This document shows, one piece after another, positions 1 to 7,651 of a stretch of DNA of 64,000 nucleotides; position 1 is the first letter of the stretch; each line of letters starts with the position of its first letter. Origin of the DNA: Streptomyces sp. Go-475. Lineage in GTDB: Bacteria > Actinomycetota > Actinomycetes > Streptomycetales > Streptomycetaceae. The stretch covers positions 4,011,501 to 4,075,500 of the forward strand of contig NZ_CP026121.1 of assembly GCF_003330845.1 (NCBI RefSeq), given 5' to 3'. The notes under the pieces were generated by a model. It ran no database searches and was not told the DNA's origin. It saw only the letters and a list, made by a program, of their open reading frames with translations. The position numbers and the translations under genes are program-made.

Positions 1-1
1 C

Positions 2-985
2 GTGCTGGTGTCGGCTTCCCTGCTGGGGGCCGGGCAGGCCGTGATGCAGCCGGCGCTGGCGACGATGATCGTGGACTGCTCCAGCGCGGAGACGCGGTCC
101 CGGGCCTTCGCCCTGCAGTTCTTCCTGCAGAACCTCGGGCTCGGGGTGGGTGGTCTCATCGGCGGCCATCTGGTCGACGCGTCCAGTGCCGCGTCCTTCA
201 CTCTGCTCTTCGCGATCGAGGCGGCGATGTTCCTGCTGCTGGTCGTGGTGATGACGACCGTGCGGATGCCGCACGCGCCGCGGATCGAGGGCGCCCCCGT
301 GGCATCGGGGCGGGGCGGCTGGAAGCAGCTGATGGGCAACCGGGCCATGGTGCAGCTGTGTGTGCTGGGCTTCGTGCTGTTCTTCGCCTGCTACGGGCAG
401 TTCGAGTCGGGGCTGAGCGCGTACGGGGTGGAGGCCGCCGGGATATCGACGTCCGCGCTGGGGACCGCGCTGGCCGCCAACACGTTGATGATCGTCGTCG
501 CGCAGTTCGCCGTGCTGCGGTTCGTGGAGCGGCGTCGGCGGTCACGGGTGATCGCGGCCGTGGGGCTGATCTGGGCGGTGGCATGGGCCGTCGCCGGATA
601 CGCGGGGCTCGGGCACGGCAGCCAGGAGATGGCGACGGCCGCGTTCGTGTCGACGTACGCGCTGTTCGGGCTGGGCGAGGCGATGCTGTCGCCGACCGTG
701 GCCCCGCTGGTCGCCGATCTGGCGCCGGAGGGGATGGCCGGGCAGTACAACTCCGCCTTCGCCCTGGTGAAGCAGCTCGCGCTGGCCGTCGGGCCGGCGG
801 TGGGCGGGCCGCTGGGGGCCTCGCTGCACGCGCCGTACATCGTGGCGTTCCTGGTGTTCTCCCTGGGGATCACGGTGCTTGCCGTGCGGTTGGGGCGGCA
901 GCTGACCGACGTGCAGGATCATCCGTGGCGGGCGAGGAGCCGGGTCGTGGCGCGGGGCGGCGCTCCCGTTTCCGCGGACGTCTGA
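2..985 (+). CDS. MFS transporter, C-terminal part (truncated by window edge)
   Basis: This is the 3' part of a major facilitator superfamily exporter, and its true start lies left of the window. About 327 residues are visible. They form repeated hydrophobic helices with short charged loops. A central loop near residues 90-110 contains R/G residues and looks like the cytoplasmic loop between helices 6 and 7, so roughly eight of the usual twelve helices are present. A basic loop near residue 180 (VERRRRSR) fits the cytoplasmic MFS loop between helices 8 and 9. MFS proteins move small molecules by proton antiport or uniport. The substrate cannot be read from the sequence, and a drug or metabolite exporter is the usual annotation. 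The next gene converges on it only 13 bp away. Confidence 0.85.
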   Translation: MLVSASLLGAGQAVMQPALATMIVDCSSAETRSRAFALQFFLQNLGLGVGGLIGGHLVDASSAASFTLLFAIEAAMFLLLVVVMTTVRMPHAPRIEGAPVASGRGGWKQLMGNRAMVQLCVLGFVLFFACYGQFESGLSAYGVEAAGISTSALGTALAANTLMIVVAQFAVLRFVERRRRSRVIAAVGLIWAVAWAVAGYAGLGHGSQEMATAAFVSTYALFGLGEAMLSPTVAPLVADLAPEGMAGQYNSAFALVKQLALAVGPAVGGPLGASLHAPYIVAFLVFSLGITVLAVRLGRQLTDVQDHPWRARSRVVARGGAPVSADV

Positions 986-998
986 TCCTCCGGGCCTG

Positions 999-2702
999 CT
1001 AGGGCGCCTGCGTGCGCGGCAGGGCGAACTCGCACCACACCGCCTTGCCGCCGCCCGGTGTGCGGCGGCAGCCCCAGTTCGAGGCGATCGTCGCGACGAT
1101 GGCGATGCCCCGGCCCGACTCGTCGCCCGGTTCCGCGCGGCGGCGTCTGGGGAGGTGGTCGTCGCCGTCGGTGACCTCGATGATCAGGCGTCTGTCCGTG
1201 CGGCGCAGGCGCAGGCGCATCGGTGGGGTGCCGTGCTGGAGGGAGTTGGCGACCAGTTCGCTGGTGGCCAGGACGCCCAGGTCGTGCAGGTCGGCGGGGA
1301 AGCGCCAGCTGGTCAGGACGCCGGAGGCGAAGGCACGCGCGCGTGGGGCCGCTTCCACTCCGCCGAGCAGCTCAAGGGCGGCGTTGCGGAACAGCTCGCC
1401 CTCGGGGCCGGTGCGGGCGGGGTGCTGGAGGACCAGGACGGCCACGTCGTCGTCGTGGTCGGGGGTCACGCCGGCCGAGCGGACCAGGCGGTCGCAGACG
1501 ACCTGGGGCGTGCCGGTGGCGCCGGCCAGGGCGCGCTCCAGGGCGGCGATGCCCTCGTCCAGGTCGGCGTCGCGGCGCTCCACCAGGCCGTCCGTGTAGA
1601 GGACGGCCGTCGAGCCGGGGCTGAGGGGGATCGAGCCTGAGGTGTGCATCCAGCCGCCGGTGCCGAGCGGGGGGCCGGTGGGTTCCTCGGCGCGCAGGAC
1701 CGTGCCGTTCTCGTCGCGGACCAGGATGGGGAGGTGGCCGGCCGAGGCGTAGACGAGTTTGCCCTCGTTCGGGTCGTGGACGGCGTACGCGCACGTGGCG
1801 ATCTGGTTGGCGTCGATCTCGGCCGCCAGGCCGTCGAGGAGCTGGAGGACCTCGTGCGGGGGCAGGTCGAGGCGGGCGTAGGCGCGGACCGCCGTGCGGA
1901 GCTGGCCCATGACCGCCGCCGCGCGGACGCCGCGGCCCATGACGTCGCCGATGACCAGGGCCGTGCGGCCGCCGCCGAGGGTGATGACGTCGTACCAGTC
2001 GCCGCCGACGGCCGCTTCCGTGCCGCCGGGGTGGTAGGTGGCGGCGATGCGCAGGTCGTCCGGCTGTTCGAGCTCCTGGGGGAGCAGGGAGCGCTGGAGG
2101 GTGACGGCCGTTTCGCGTTGGCGGCGTTCGCTGGCGCGCAGGCGTTCGGCGGCTTCGGCGTGGTCGGTGACGTCCGTGGCGAAGACGAGGACGCCGCGGC
2201 CGTCGGTGCCGGAGGTGCCGTCGCGTTCCGCGACCGGGGTGCAGGTGAAGGTGTAGGAGCGGCCGTCGGGGGCCTTGCGGGACTTCACCGTGCGGGGCTT
2301 GCCGCTGCGCAGGACCTGGTCCAGGAGGGGGAACAGGCCGAGCGCGTCGAGTTCGGGGAGGGCCTCGCGGGCGCGTTCGCCCAGGGGGCGTACGCCGAAG
2401 GCGGTGGTGTAGGCGTCGTTGACGTAGGCGATGCGGTGGTCGGGGCCGTGGACCAGGGCGACGAGGGAGGGGACGCGGTCGAGGACCTCGCGCACCCGCA
2501 GCTCGTCGACGGCGGGTACGGACGGAGTCTCGTCGGTCAGTTGTTCGGCGCGGGCGGCGGGTACGGAGCCTTCCCCCCGCCGGTCCGGGGAGGCCGTCTG
2601 CTCGGTCCGCGCTGCGGCGCGGCGCTGCGTTCCGGGGAGCCGGGCGCTCCAGCGCGTGAAGTTCACGAATCCTTGCCTCGTGTAGTCGTCGGCGGCCGGC
2701 AC
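999..2702 (-). CDS. PAS / SpoIIE-type PP2C phosphatase / HATPase regulator
   Basis: A 567-residue three-domain signalling protein. A PAS domain (about 72-185, with VPSLVALVHGPDHRIAYVN at its start) is followed by a SpoIIE/RsbU-type PP2C phosphatase domain (about 205-420). The metal-binding signatures are intact: GGDWYDV, IGDVMGRG, YTDGLVE and DHDDDVAVL. A C-terminal GHKL/HATPase_c domain of the anti-sigma (RsbW) type (about 435-560) has the N-box SELVANSLQHG and a GRGIAIV G-box. Such proteins dephosphorylate anti-sigma-factor antagonists, while the kinase domain may phosphorylate them. This links an intracellular PAS ligand or redox signal to sigma-factor partner switching. The GTG start at 2702 has only a weak ribosome-binding site, so a start near residue 46 is possible. 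The gene is transcribed in the same direction as NDH-2 upstream of it. Confidence 0.85.
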   Translation of the reverse strand: MPAADDYTRQGFVNFTRWSARLPGTQRRAAARTEQTASPDRRGEGSVPAARAEQLTDETPSVPAVDELRVREVLDRVPSLVALVHGPDHRIAYVNDAYTTAFGVRPLGERAREALPELDALGLFPLLDQVLRSGKPRTVKSRKAPDGRSYTFTCTPVAERDGTSGTDGRGVLVFATDVTDHAEAAERLRASERRQRETAVTLQRSLLPQELEQPDDLRIAATYHPGGTEAAVGGDWYDVITLGGGRTALVIGDVMGRGVRAAAVMGQLRTAVRAYARLDLPPHEVLQLLDGLAAEIDANQIATCAYAVHDPNEGKLVYASAGHLPILVRDENGTVLRAEEPTGPPLGTGGWMHTSGSIPLSPGSTAVLYTDGLVERRDADLDEGIAALERALAGATGTPQVVCDRLVRSAGVTPDHDDDVAVLVLQHPARTGPEGELFRNAALELLGGVEAAPRARAFASGVLTSWRFPADLHDLGVLATSELVANSLQHGTPPMRLRLRRTDRRLIIEVTDGDDHLPRRRRAEPGDESGRGIAIVATIASNWGCRRTPGGGKAVWCEFALPRTQAP

Positions 2703-2840
2703 CGGAACCGGCCGGGGCCCCGGGGGGCCCGCACCGGGGCGTGCCGTGGCACACCCGTGGTGGTGGACCAGTCTGGCAGTGCGCGGACCGGACCAACATC
2801 CGTCAGACGCCGGGCCGGCCGGTGGAGTTCCTGGGTCCGG

Positions 2841-4220
2841 TCAGGACGACCCCTTCGGGTTGTCCGGGGGGTCTTGGGAAGGTTTTCCACCGGCCGCGAG
2901 TTCGAACTCCGCCCGGGGATGTTCGAGTGAACCGAGGGAGACGATCTCCCGTTTGAACAGGCCGGCCAGGGTCCATTCGGCGAGCACGCGCGCCTTGCGG
3001 TTGAAGGTGGGCACGCGGCTGAGGTGGTAGGCGCGGTGCATGAACCAGGCGGGGTAGCCCTTGAGCTTGCGTCCGTAGACGTGGGCGACGCCCTTGTGCA
3101 GGCCGAGGGAGGCGACCGAGCCGGCGTAGGCGTGTGCGTACGTCTCCAGGGGCTCGCCGCGCAGGGTGTGCACGATGTTGTCGGCGAGGACCCTGGCCTG
3201 GCGGAGGGCGTGCTGGGCGTTGGGGGCGCATTCGCGGCCCGGCTCGCCGGCGGTCACGTCCGGGACCGCGGCGGCGTCTCCGGCCGCCCACGCGCGCGTG
3301 GTGCCCTCGATCGACAGTTCGGGCGTGCACCTGAGGCGTCCGCGGTCGTTGCGCGGCAGGTCGGTGGCGGCGAGCACCGGGTGGGGTTTCACGCCGGCCG
3401 TCCAGACGACCGTACGGGTCGGGAAGCGGGCGCCGTCGCTGAGGACCGCGACCCGGTCGGCGCAGGACTCCAGGCGGGTCCGGAGACGGACGTCGATGTT
3501 GCGGCGGCGCAGTTCGGTGACGGTGTAGCGGCCCATCTCCTCGCCGACCTCGGGCAGGACGCGGTCCGAGGCCTCGACGAGGATCCACTTCATGTCCTCG
3601 GGCTGGACGTTGTGGTAGTAGCGCGCGGCGTAGCGGGCCATGTCCTCCAGTTCGCCGAGGGCCTCCACACCGGCGAAGCCGCCGCCGACGAAGACGAAGG
3701 TGAGGGCCGCGTCGCGGATCGCGGGGTCGCGGGTGGAGGAGGCGATGTCCATCTGCTCGATGACGTGGTTGCGCAGGCCGATGGCCTCCTCGACGGTCTT
3801 GAAGCCGATGCCGTGGTCGGCGAGGCCGGGGACCGGCAGGGTGCGCGAGACGGAGCCGGGGGCGAGGACGAGCTGGTCGTAGGGCAGCCGCCGCCCGCCG
3901 GTGCCCTCCTCCTCGGTGGCGAGGGTGGTGATGGTGGCGGTGCGTTTCGCGTGGTCGACGGCGGTGGCCTCGCCGATGACGACGTGGCACCGGTCGAGGA
4001 CCCGCCGCAGCGGTACGACGACGTGGCGGGGCGAGATGGCGCCGGCGGCGGCCTCGGGGAGGAACGGCTGGTAGGTCATGTACGGGTCGGGGGTGACGAC
4101 CGTGATCTCCACCTCGCCCCGTTGCAGTTCCCGTTTCAGGCGGCGCTGCAGGCGCAGGGCCGTGTACATCCCGACGTAGCCGCCACCGACAACGAGAATG
4201 CGCGCACGTTCCTTCACCAT
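2841..4220 (-). CDS. type II NADH dehydrogenase-like FAD oxidoreductase (NDH-2)
   Basis: A 459-residue FAD/NAD(P)-binding pyridine nucleotide-disulfide oxidoreductase of the NDH-2 type. This class passes electrons from NADH to quinone at the inner face of the membrane without pumping protons. The N-terminal Rossmann signature is VVGGGYVGMYTALRL (about residues 8-22), a second dinucleotide fold is FVFVGGGFAGVE (about 180), and the late FAD segment AWAAGDAAAVPD is present. The open frame extends 50 codons further upstream. The ATG at 4220 is preferred because the Rossmann fold begins immediately after it and the extension looks non-coding. It is divergent from atrA, an arrangement also found in S. 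coelicolor. Confidence 0.85.
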   Translation of the reverse strand: MVKERARILVVGGGYVGMYTALRLQRRLKRELQRGEVEITVVTPDPYMTYQPFLPEAAAGAISPRHVVVPLRRVLDRCHVVIGEATAVDHAKRTATITTLATEEEGTGGRRLPYDQLVLAPGSVSRTLPVPGLADHGIGFKTVEEAIGLRNHVIEQMDIASSTRDPAIRDAALTFVFVGGGFAGVEALGELEDMARYAARYYHNVQPEDMKWILVEASDRVLPEVGEEMGRYTVTELRRRNIDVRLRTRLESCADRVAVLSDGARFPTRTVVWTAGVKPHPVLAATDLPRNDRGRLRCTPELSIEGTTRAWAAGDAAAVPDVTAGEPGRECAPNAQHALRQARVLADNIVHTLRGEPLETYAHAYAGSVASLGLHKGVAHVYGRKLKGYPAWFMHRAYHLSRVPTFNRKARVLAEWTLAGLFKREIVSLGSLEHPRAEFELAAGGKPSQDPPDNPKGSS

Positions 4221-4596
4221 CCCATGACGCACCCGCCGCTTGCGTTTGTCCACAGCCTCGACGAATTGTGTGACCGGAGCGGGAGAGCGCGCGGAGTTGG
4301 CCGGATTAGCGGGCTGCGGTGAAGACGCGCAGGTCAGCGGGGGTGGTGTGGGGGGCGCACGGGGGCACATTCAGGACGTATACGGCCCGTACTCCGATCG
4401 GTGGTCGCTCCGTGCGGAACCTGCCCCTTCTGAATTGACTCCCTCTCAACTATGTTCGTGTGTCGACGGGGTGTAGGGGGATGCGCTCACCGGGTCCGCG
4501 ACGGGCGGACCCACGGACCCGAGCCTGTTCCCTCGTCCCGGCATCGAATGGCGGGGAGTGTCTCCGGGGGGAGACGTCATTACCGGGGGAATGCTT
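4221..4596. promoter_or_regulatory. divergent NDH-2 / atrA intergenic region
   Basis: 376 bp separate the ATG of NDH-2 (minus) and the chosen ATG of atrA (plus), so promoters for both should lie here. A purine-rich GGGGGA at 4584-4590 serves as the atrA ribosome-binding site. I could not identify a convincing Rex-like or AtrA-like palindrome, and no additional gene is visible. Confidence 0.5.
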
Positions 4597-5367
4597 ATGC
4601 ATGTTCAGGACTCTCGTTGGTCGTCCGCATCCGCTCTCGCAGCGGGTGGCGCGACGATGAGCGCGGCGGGCAACGGGCGCGCGGACGGACCGCGGACGAC
4701 GCCGCTGCGCGTGGACGCACAGCGCAATCTGGAGCACGTACTGCGTGCGGCGCGCGAGGTCTTCGGCGAGCTGGGGTACGGCGCGCCGATGGAGGACGTG
4801 GCGCGGCGCGCGCGGGTCGGTGTGGGCACGGTGTACCGGCGGTTCCCGAGCAAGGACGTCCTGGTGCGGCGGATAGCCGAGGAGGAGACCTCCCGGCTGA
4901 CCGACCAGGCGCGTGCGGCGCTCGGCCAGGAGGACGAGCCGTGGTCGGCGCTGTCGCGCTTCCTGCGGACGTCGGTGGCCTCCGGCGCCGGGCGGCTGCT
5001 GCCGCCGCAGGTGCTGCGGGTCTCGGTCGGGGAGGACGGCTCCGGTGGCGCGCGGGTGCCGCAGCAGCGGACCCAGCCGGGGTCGGCGGAGCTGCGGCTG
5101 GTGCCGGAGCAGCCGGTGGCGGTGGCTTCGGTGCCGGCGGTCGCGGCGGAGGACGACGCGGGGGCGTCGGCGCTGCTCGAGGTCGTGGGCCAGCTCGTGG
5201 AGCGGGCCCGGGCGGCGGGTGAGCTGCGGGCGGACGTGTCGGTGTCGGACGTCCTGCTGGTGATCGCGACGGCCGCGCCCGCCCTGCCGGACGCGGCGCA
5301 GCAGGCGGCCGCTTCGGCCCGGCTGCTGGACATCCTGCTGGAGGGGCTGCGGTCGCGACCGGCGTGA
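4597..5367 (+). CDS. atrA: AtrA-type TetR family transcriptional regulator
   Basis: A 256-residue TetR regulator. The N-terminal helix-turn-helix spans about residues 47-93. It begins RNLEHVLRAAREVFGELGYG and ends with the recognition helix VGVGTVYRRFPSKDVLVRRI. The rest is a helical ligand/dimer domain. The sequence, the unusual N-terminal extension and the neighbours (divergent NDH-2, downstream sigma factor and SARP) match AtrA of S. coelicolor (SCO4118). There AtrA activates actII-ORF4 and so actinorhodin, and homologues control streptomycin, daptomycin and GlcNAc uptake genes. ATG 4597 is chosen for its spacing from GGGGGA at 4584-4590. ATG 4591 is too close, and ATG 4657 is a possible shorter start. 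The stop codon lies inside the first unit of a tandem repeat. Confidence 0.85.
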   Translation: MHVQDSRWSSASALAAGGATMSAAGNGRADGPRTTPLRVDAQRNLEHVLRAAREVFGELGYGAPMEDVARRARVGVGTVYRRFPSKDVLVRRIAEEETSRLTDQARAALGQEDEPWSALSRFLRTSVASGAGRLLPPQVLRVSVGEDGSGGARVPQQRTQPGSAELRLVPEQPVAVASVPAVAAEDDAGASALLEVVGQLVERARAAGELRADVSVSDVLLVIATAAPALPDAAQQAAASARLLDILLEGLRSRPA

Positions 5368-5495
5368 GCTTCCGGGGCCCGGAGTGACCTTCCGGGCCCG
5401 GGAGTGACTTGCTGGTGCCGGCGTGACCTCTTGGCCTGGCGCGACCTTCTTGGATCTGGCGTGAGCTCCTGGGCCTGGTGTGACCTCCCGGGCCC
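5361..5495. repeat. degenerate 18-20 bp tandem repeat, about 7 units
   Basis: Starting at the atrA stop codon, about seven imperfect units follow one another. Each resembles GGCGTGACCTTCTTGGGCCT with variants such as GGAGTGACCTTCC and GGTGTGACCTCCC. Unit boundaries fall near 5361, 5381, 5401, 5421, 5439, 5458 and 5476. Every unit preserves a GTGA or GCGA core followed by a pyrimidine run and a GC-rich end. It fills about half of the atrA-sigma spacer. The rest (5496-5662) holds no gene but should contain the sigma-gene promoter. Confidence 0.7.
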
Positions 5496-5662
5496 CGGAG
5501 CAAAGGGGAAACCTTCCCCGAACGAGTGGCGGTTAGTACTGGCGTGCGGCGAGTCCCCACGGATGAGTGATGGTCCGAACTCCGAGGGCCTCACCAAAAG
5601 CCGCTGTGGCAGTCTGACCCGGTGGTTCGGACGGGTTGGGCGGCTGGCGGGGGCTTTCCGCG

Positions 5663-7651
5663 ATGAGCGTTGACGGGCGGGACGAGTCGAGCGGCAGCGG
5701 GAGCGGTGACGCCGCGGCCGGCGGCCAGGTCCCGCCGCAGGTGCCGAGCCAGGGCGGTCGCGCGAGCGGCCCGCAGGGCGGGTACCCCGTCGACGGCTCG
5801 GTCCCGGCCCAGCGCGCGTGGCGCGAGGACAGCGTCCTGCCGCCACCGCGCGAGCTGCCGCCGTCCGACGCCGATCTCATCGACCGGATGCGCTCGGGCG
5901 ACGACACGGCGTACGAGGAGCTGTACCGGCGCCACGCACTGGCCGTGCGCCGCTACGCCCGCACCTGCTGCCGTGACGCCCACACCGCGGAGGACCTGAC
6001 CGCCGAGGTCTTCGCCCGCATGCTCCAGGCGGTGCGCGGCGGCTCCGGCCCGCAGCACGCCGTACGCGCGTACCTGCTCACCTCCGTCCGCCGTGTCGCC
6101 GCCTCCTGGACGAGGTCGGCGCGGCGGGAGCAGCTCGTCGACGACTTCGCGGTGTTCGCCACCCAGTCCGCGCGCGGCTCCCACGTGTCCGACGACGACA
6201 CGCTCGAACTGGGCGCGGACGTGCGGGCGATGCACGAGGCCGAGCGGTCCATGGCCATGCGGGCCTTCCGGTCACTGCCCGAGCGGTGGCAGGCCGTGCT
6301 GTGGCACACCGAGGTCGAGGACGAGTCGCCCAGTGAGGTCGCCACGCTCTTCGGGCTGGACGCCAACGGCACGCGCGTGCTCGCCAGCCGGGCCCGCGAG
6401 GGCCTCAAGCAGGCCTACCTCCAGGCCCACGTCAGCGACACGCTCACCGGCGACGAGGCGTGCGCGCGCTATGCCGACCAGCTCGGTACGTACGCCCGGG
6501 GCCGGTTGCGCACGCGGGCCGAGCGGGGCTTGCGCAAGCACCTGGAGGAGTGCGCGCGGTGCCGGCTGGCCGCGAGCCAGATCGAGGAGGTGGCCGGGGG
6601 CATCCCGGCCGTCGTGCCGATCGCCGTCATCGGCTGGTTCGGTGCCGCCGGGTACGCCAAGGCGGCCGGTCTCATCGCCGGAGGCGCGGGCGCGGGGGCG
6701 GCCGGTGCCGCCGGAGCGGCCGCGGCGGCGGGCGGCGGCTCGTCGGGCGGGGCAGCGGCGGCGGGCGGCGGCTCGTCCGGTGGGGCCGGTGGCGGTGGTG
6801 GTGCGGCGGCCTCCGAGGGCGTCGGCGCGCCGGTGAAGGCCGGAATCGCGGCCGGTGTGGTGGCCGTCGGCGTCGTGGCCGCGGTGGTCCTGGCCCTGAC
6901 CGGCAGCGAGAAACCCGAGGAGGAGGCGAGGACCGCTCCGCCCTCCCCGACGTCGCCGGCGGTGCGACCCGGCGAGCCCACGCCCACCCCCTCCGAGCGG
7001 GAACCCGGACCACGCCCACCGGCCCTCGTGCCCGCACGGGCCGAGACGCCCGCGCCGACCCCGTCCTCCAGGACCACCCCGGCTCCCCCGCCCACCGCGG
7101 CCCCCGCACCGGCACCCACCTCGCCGCCCGCACCCCCGAAGCCCAGGCCGACACCGCCTCCGGCGCCCGGCCCCAAGCCGACGCCCACGCCCACCCCGAC
7201 CGAGGCCCCACCGCCCCCGGCCGTCTACCAGTTGAGCGAACTGTCCTACGACGTCAGCGGCGACGGCACAAAGCCCGAAATCCGGATCGGCGCGAGCAGC
7301 TGGGTCTGGCAGCGGTACGGCATGTCGGTCGCCGACCGGCGGTACGCGCACGGCGTCACCGTGCACGGCAGCTCCTCCGTCACCATCGACCTCAACCGCT
7401 CCTGCTCCTCTTACGACGCGTTCGTCGGCGTGGACGACATGACGCTGGGGCTGGGCAAGGTGTACTTCTCCGTCTACGCGGACGGGGCCCGCCTCTGGCG
7501 GTCCGGGCTCGTCGAGGGCGGTGACCCGGCCGTCCCCGTCCATGTGAACCTCACCGGCCGCAGCACCGTACGCCTCGTGGTGGAGCCGCACAGCACCCTG
7601 GACACCCTGATGACGGCCGACTGGGCGGAGTCCAAGTTCACCTGCGGCTAG
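5663..7651 (+). CDS. ECF-like sigma factor fused to TM helix and NPCBM carbohydrate-binding module
   Basis: A 662-residue fusion. Sigma-70 region 2 (about 68-150, DLIDRMRSGDDTAYEELY and AEDLTAEVFARML) and region 4 (about 190-245, LPERWQAVLWHTEVEDESP) are followed by a zinc-finger-like anti-sigma segment (CARC near 297). A Gly/Ala-rich linker, a single membrane helix (about 390-413) and a Pro/Thr-rich extracytoplasmic stalk come next. The C-terminal NPCBM-type module (about 520-662) has YAHGVTVHGSSS, YDAFVGVDD and TADWAESKF. NPCBM domains bind carbohydrate, so the predicted role is a one-protein sensor coupling an envelope sugar signal to promoter choice, as in ECF sigma factors with C-terminal sensory extensions. 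ATG 5663 is chosen where the frame becomes protein-like. The 3' end overlaps the convergent SARP gene by 14 bp. Confidence 0.85.
   Translation: MSVDGRDESSGSGSGDAAAGGQVPPQVPSQGGRASGPQGGYPVDGSVPAQRAWREDSVLPPPRELPPSDADLIDRMRSGDDTAYEELYRRHALAVRRYARTCCRDAHTAEDLTAEVFARMLQAVRGGSGPQHAVRAYLLTSVRRVAASWTRSARREQLVDDFAVFATQSARGSHVSDDDTLELGADVRAMHEAERSMAMRAFRSLPERWQAVLWHTEVEDESPSEVATLFGLDANGTRVLASRAREGLKQAYLQAHVSDTLTGDEACARYADQLGTYARGRLRTRAERGLRKHLEECARCRLAASQIEEVAGGIPAVVPIAVIGWFGAAGYAKAAGLIAGGAGAGAAGAAGAAAAAGGGSSGGAAAAGGGSSGGAGGGGGAAASEGVGAPVKAGIAAGVVAVGVVAAVVLALTGSEKPEEEARTAPPSPTSPAVRPGEPTPTPSEREPGPRPPALVPARAETPAPTPSSRTTPAPPPTAAPAPAPTSPPAPPKPRPTPPPAPGPKPTPTPTPTEAPPPPAVYQLSELSYDVSGDGTKPEIRIGASSWVWQRYGMSVADRRYAHGVTVHGSSSVTIDLNRSCSSYDAFVGVDDMTLGLGKVYFSVYADGARLWRSGLVEGGDPAVPVHVNLTGRSTVRLVVEPHSTLDTLMTADWAESKFTCG

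Noticed and set aside
4221..4596. Rex or AtrA autoregulatory operator upstream of NDH-2/atrA
   Set aside because: No palindrome matching TTGTGAAnnnnnTTCACAA or GGAATnnnnnATTCC was convincing.
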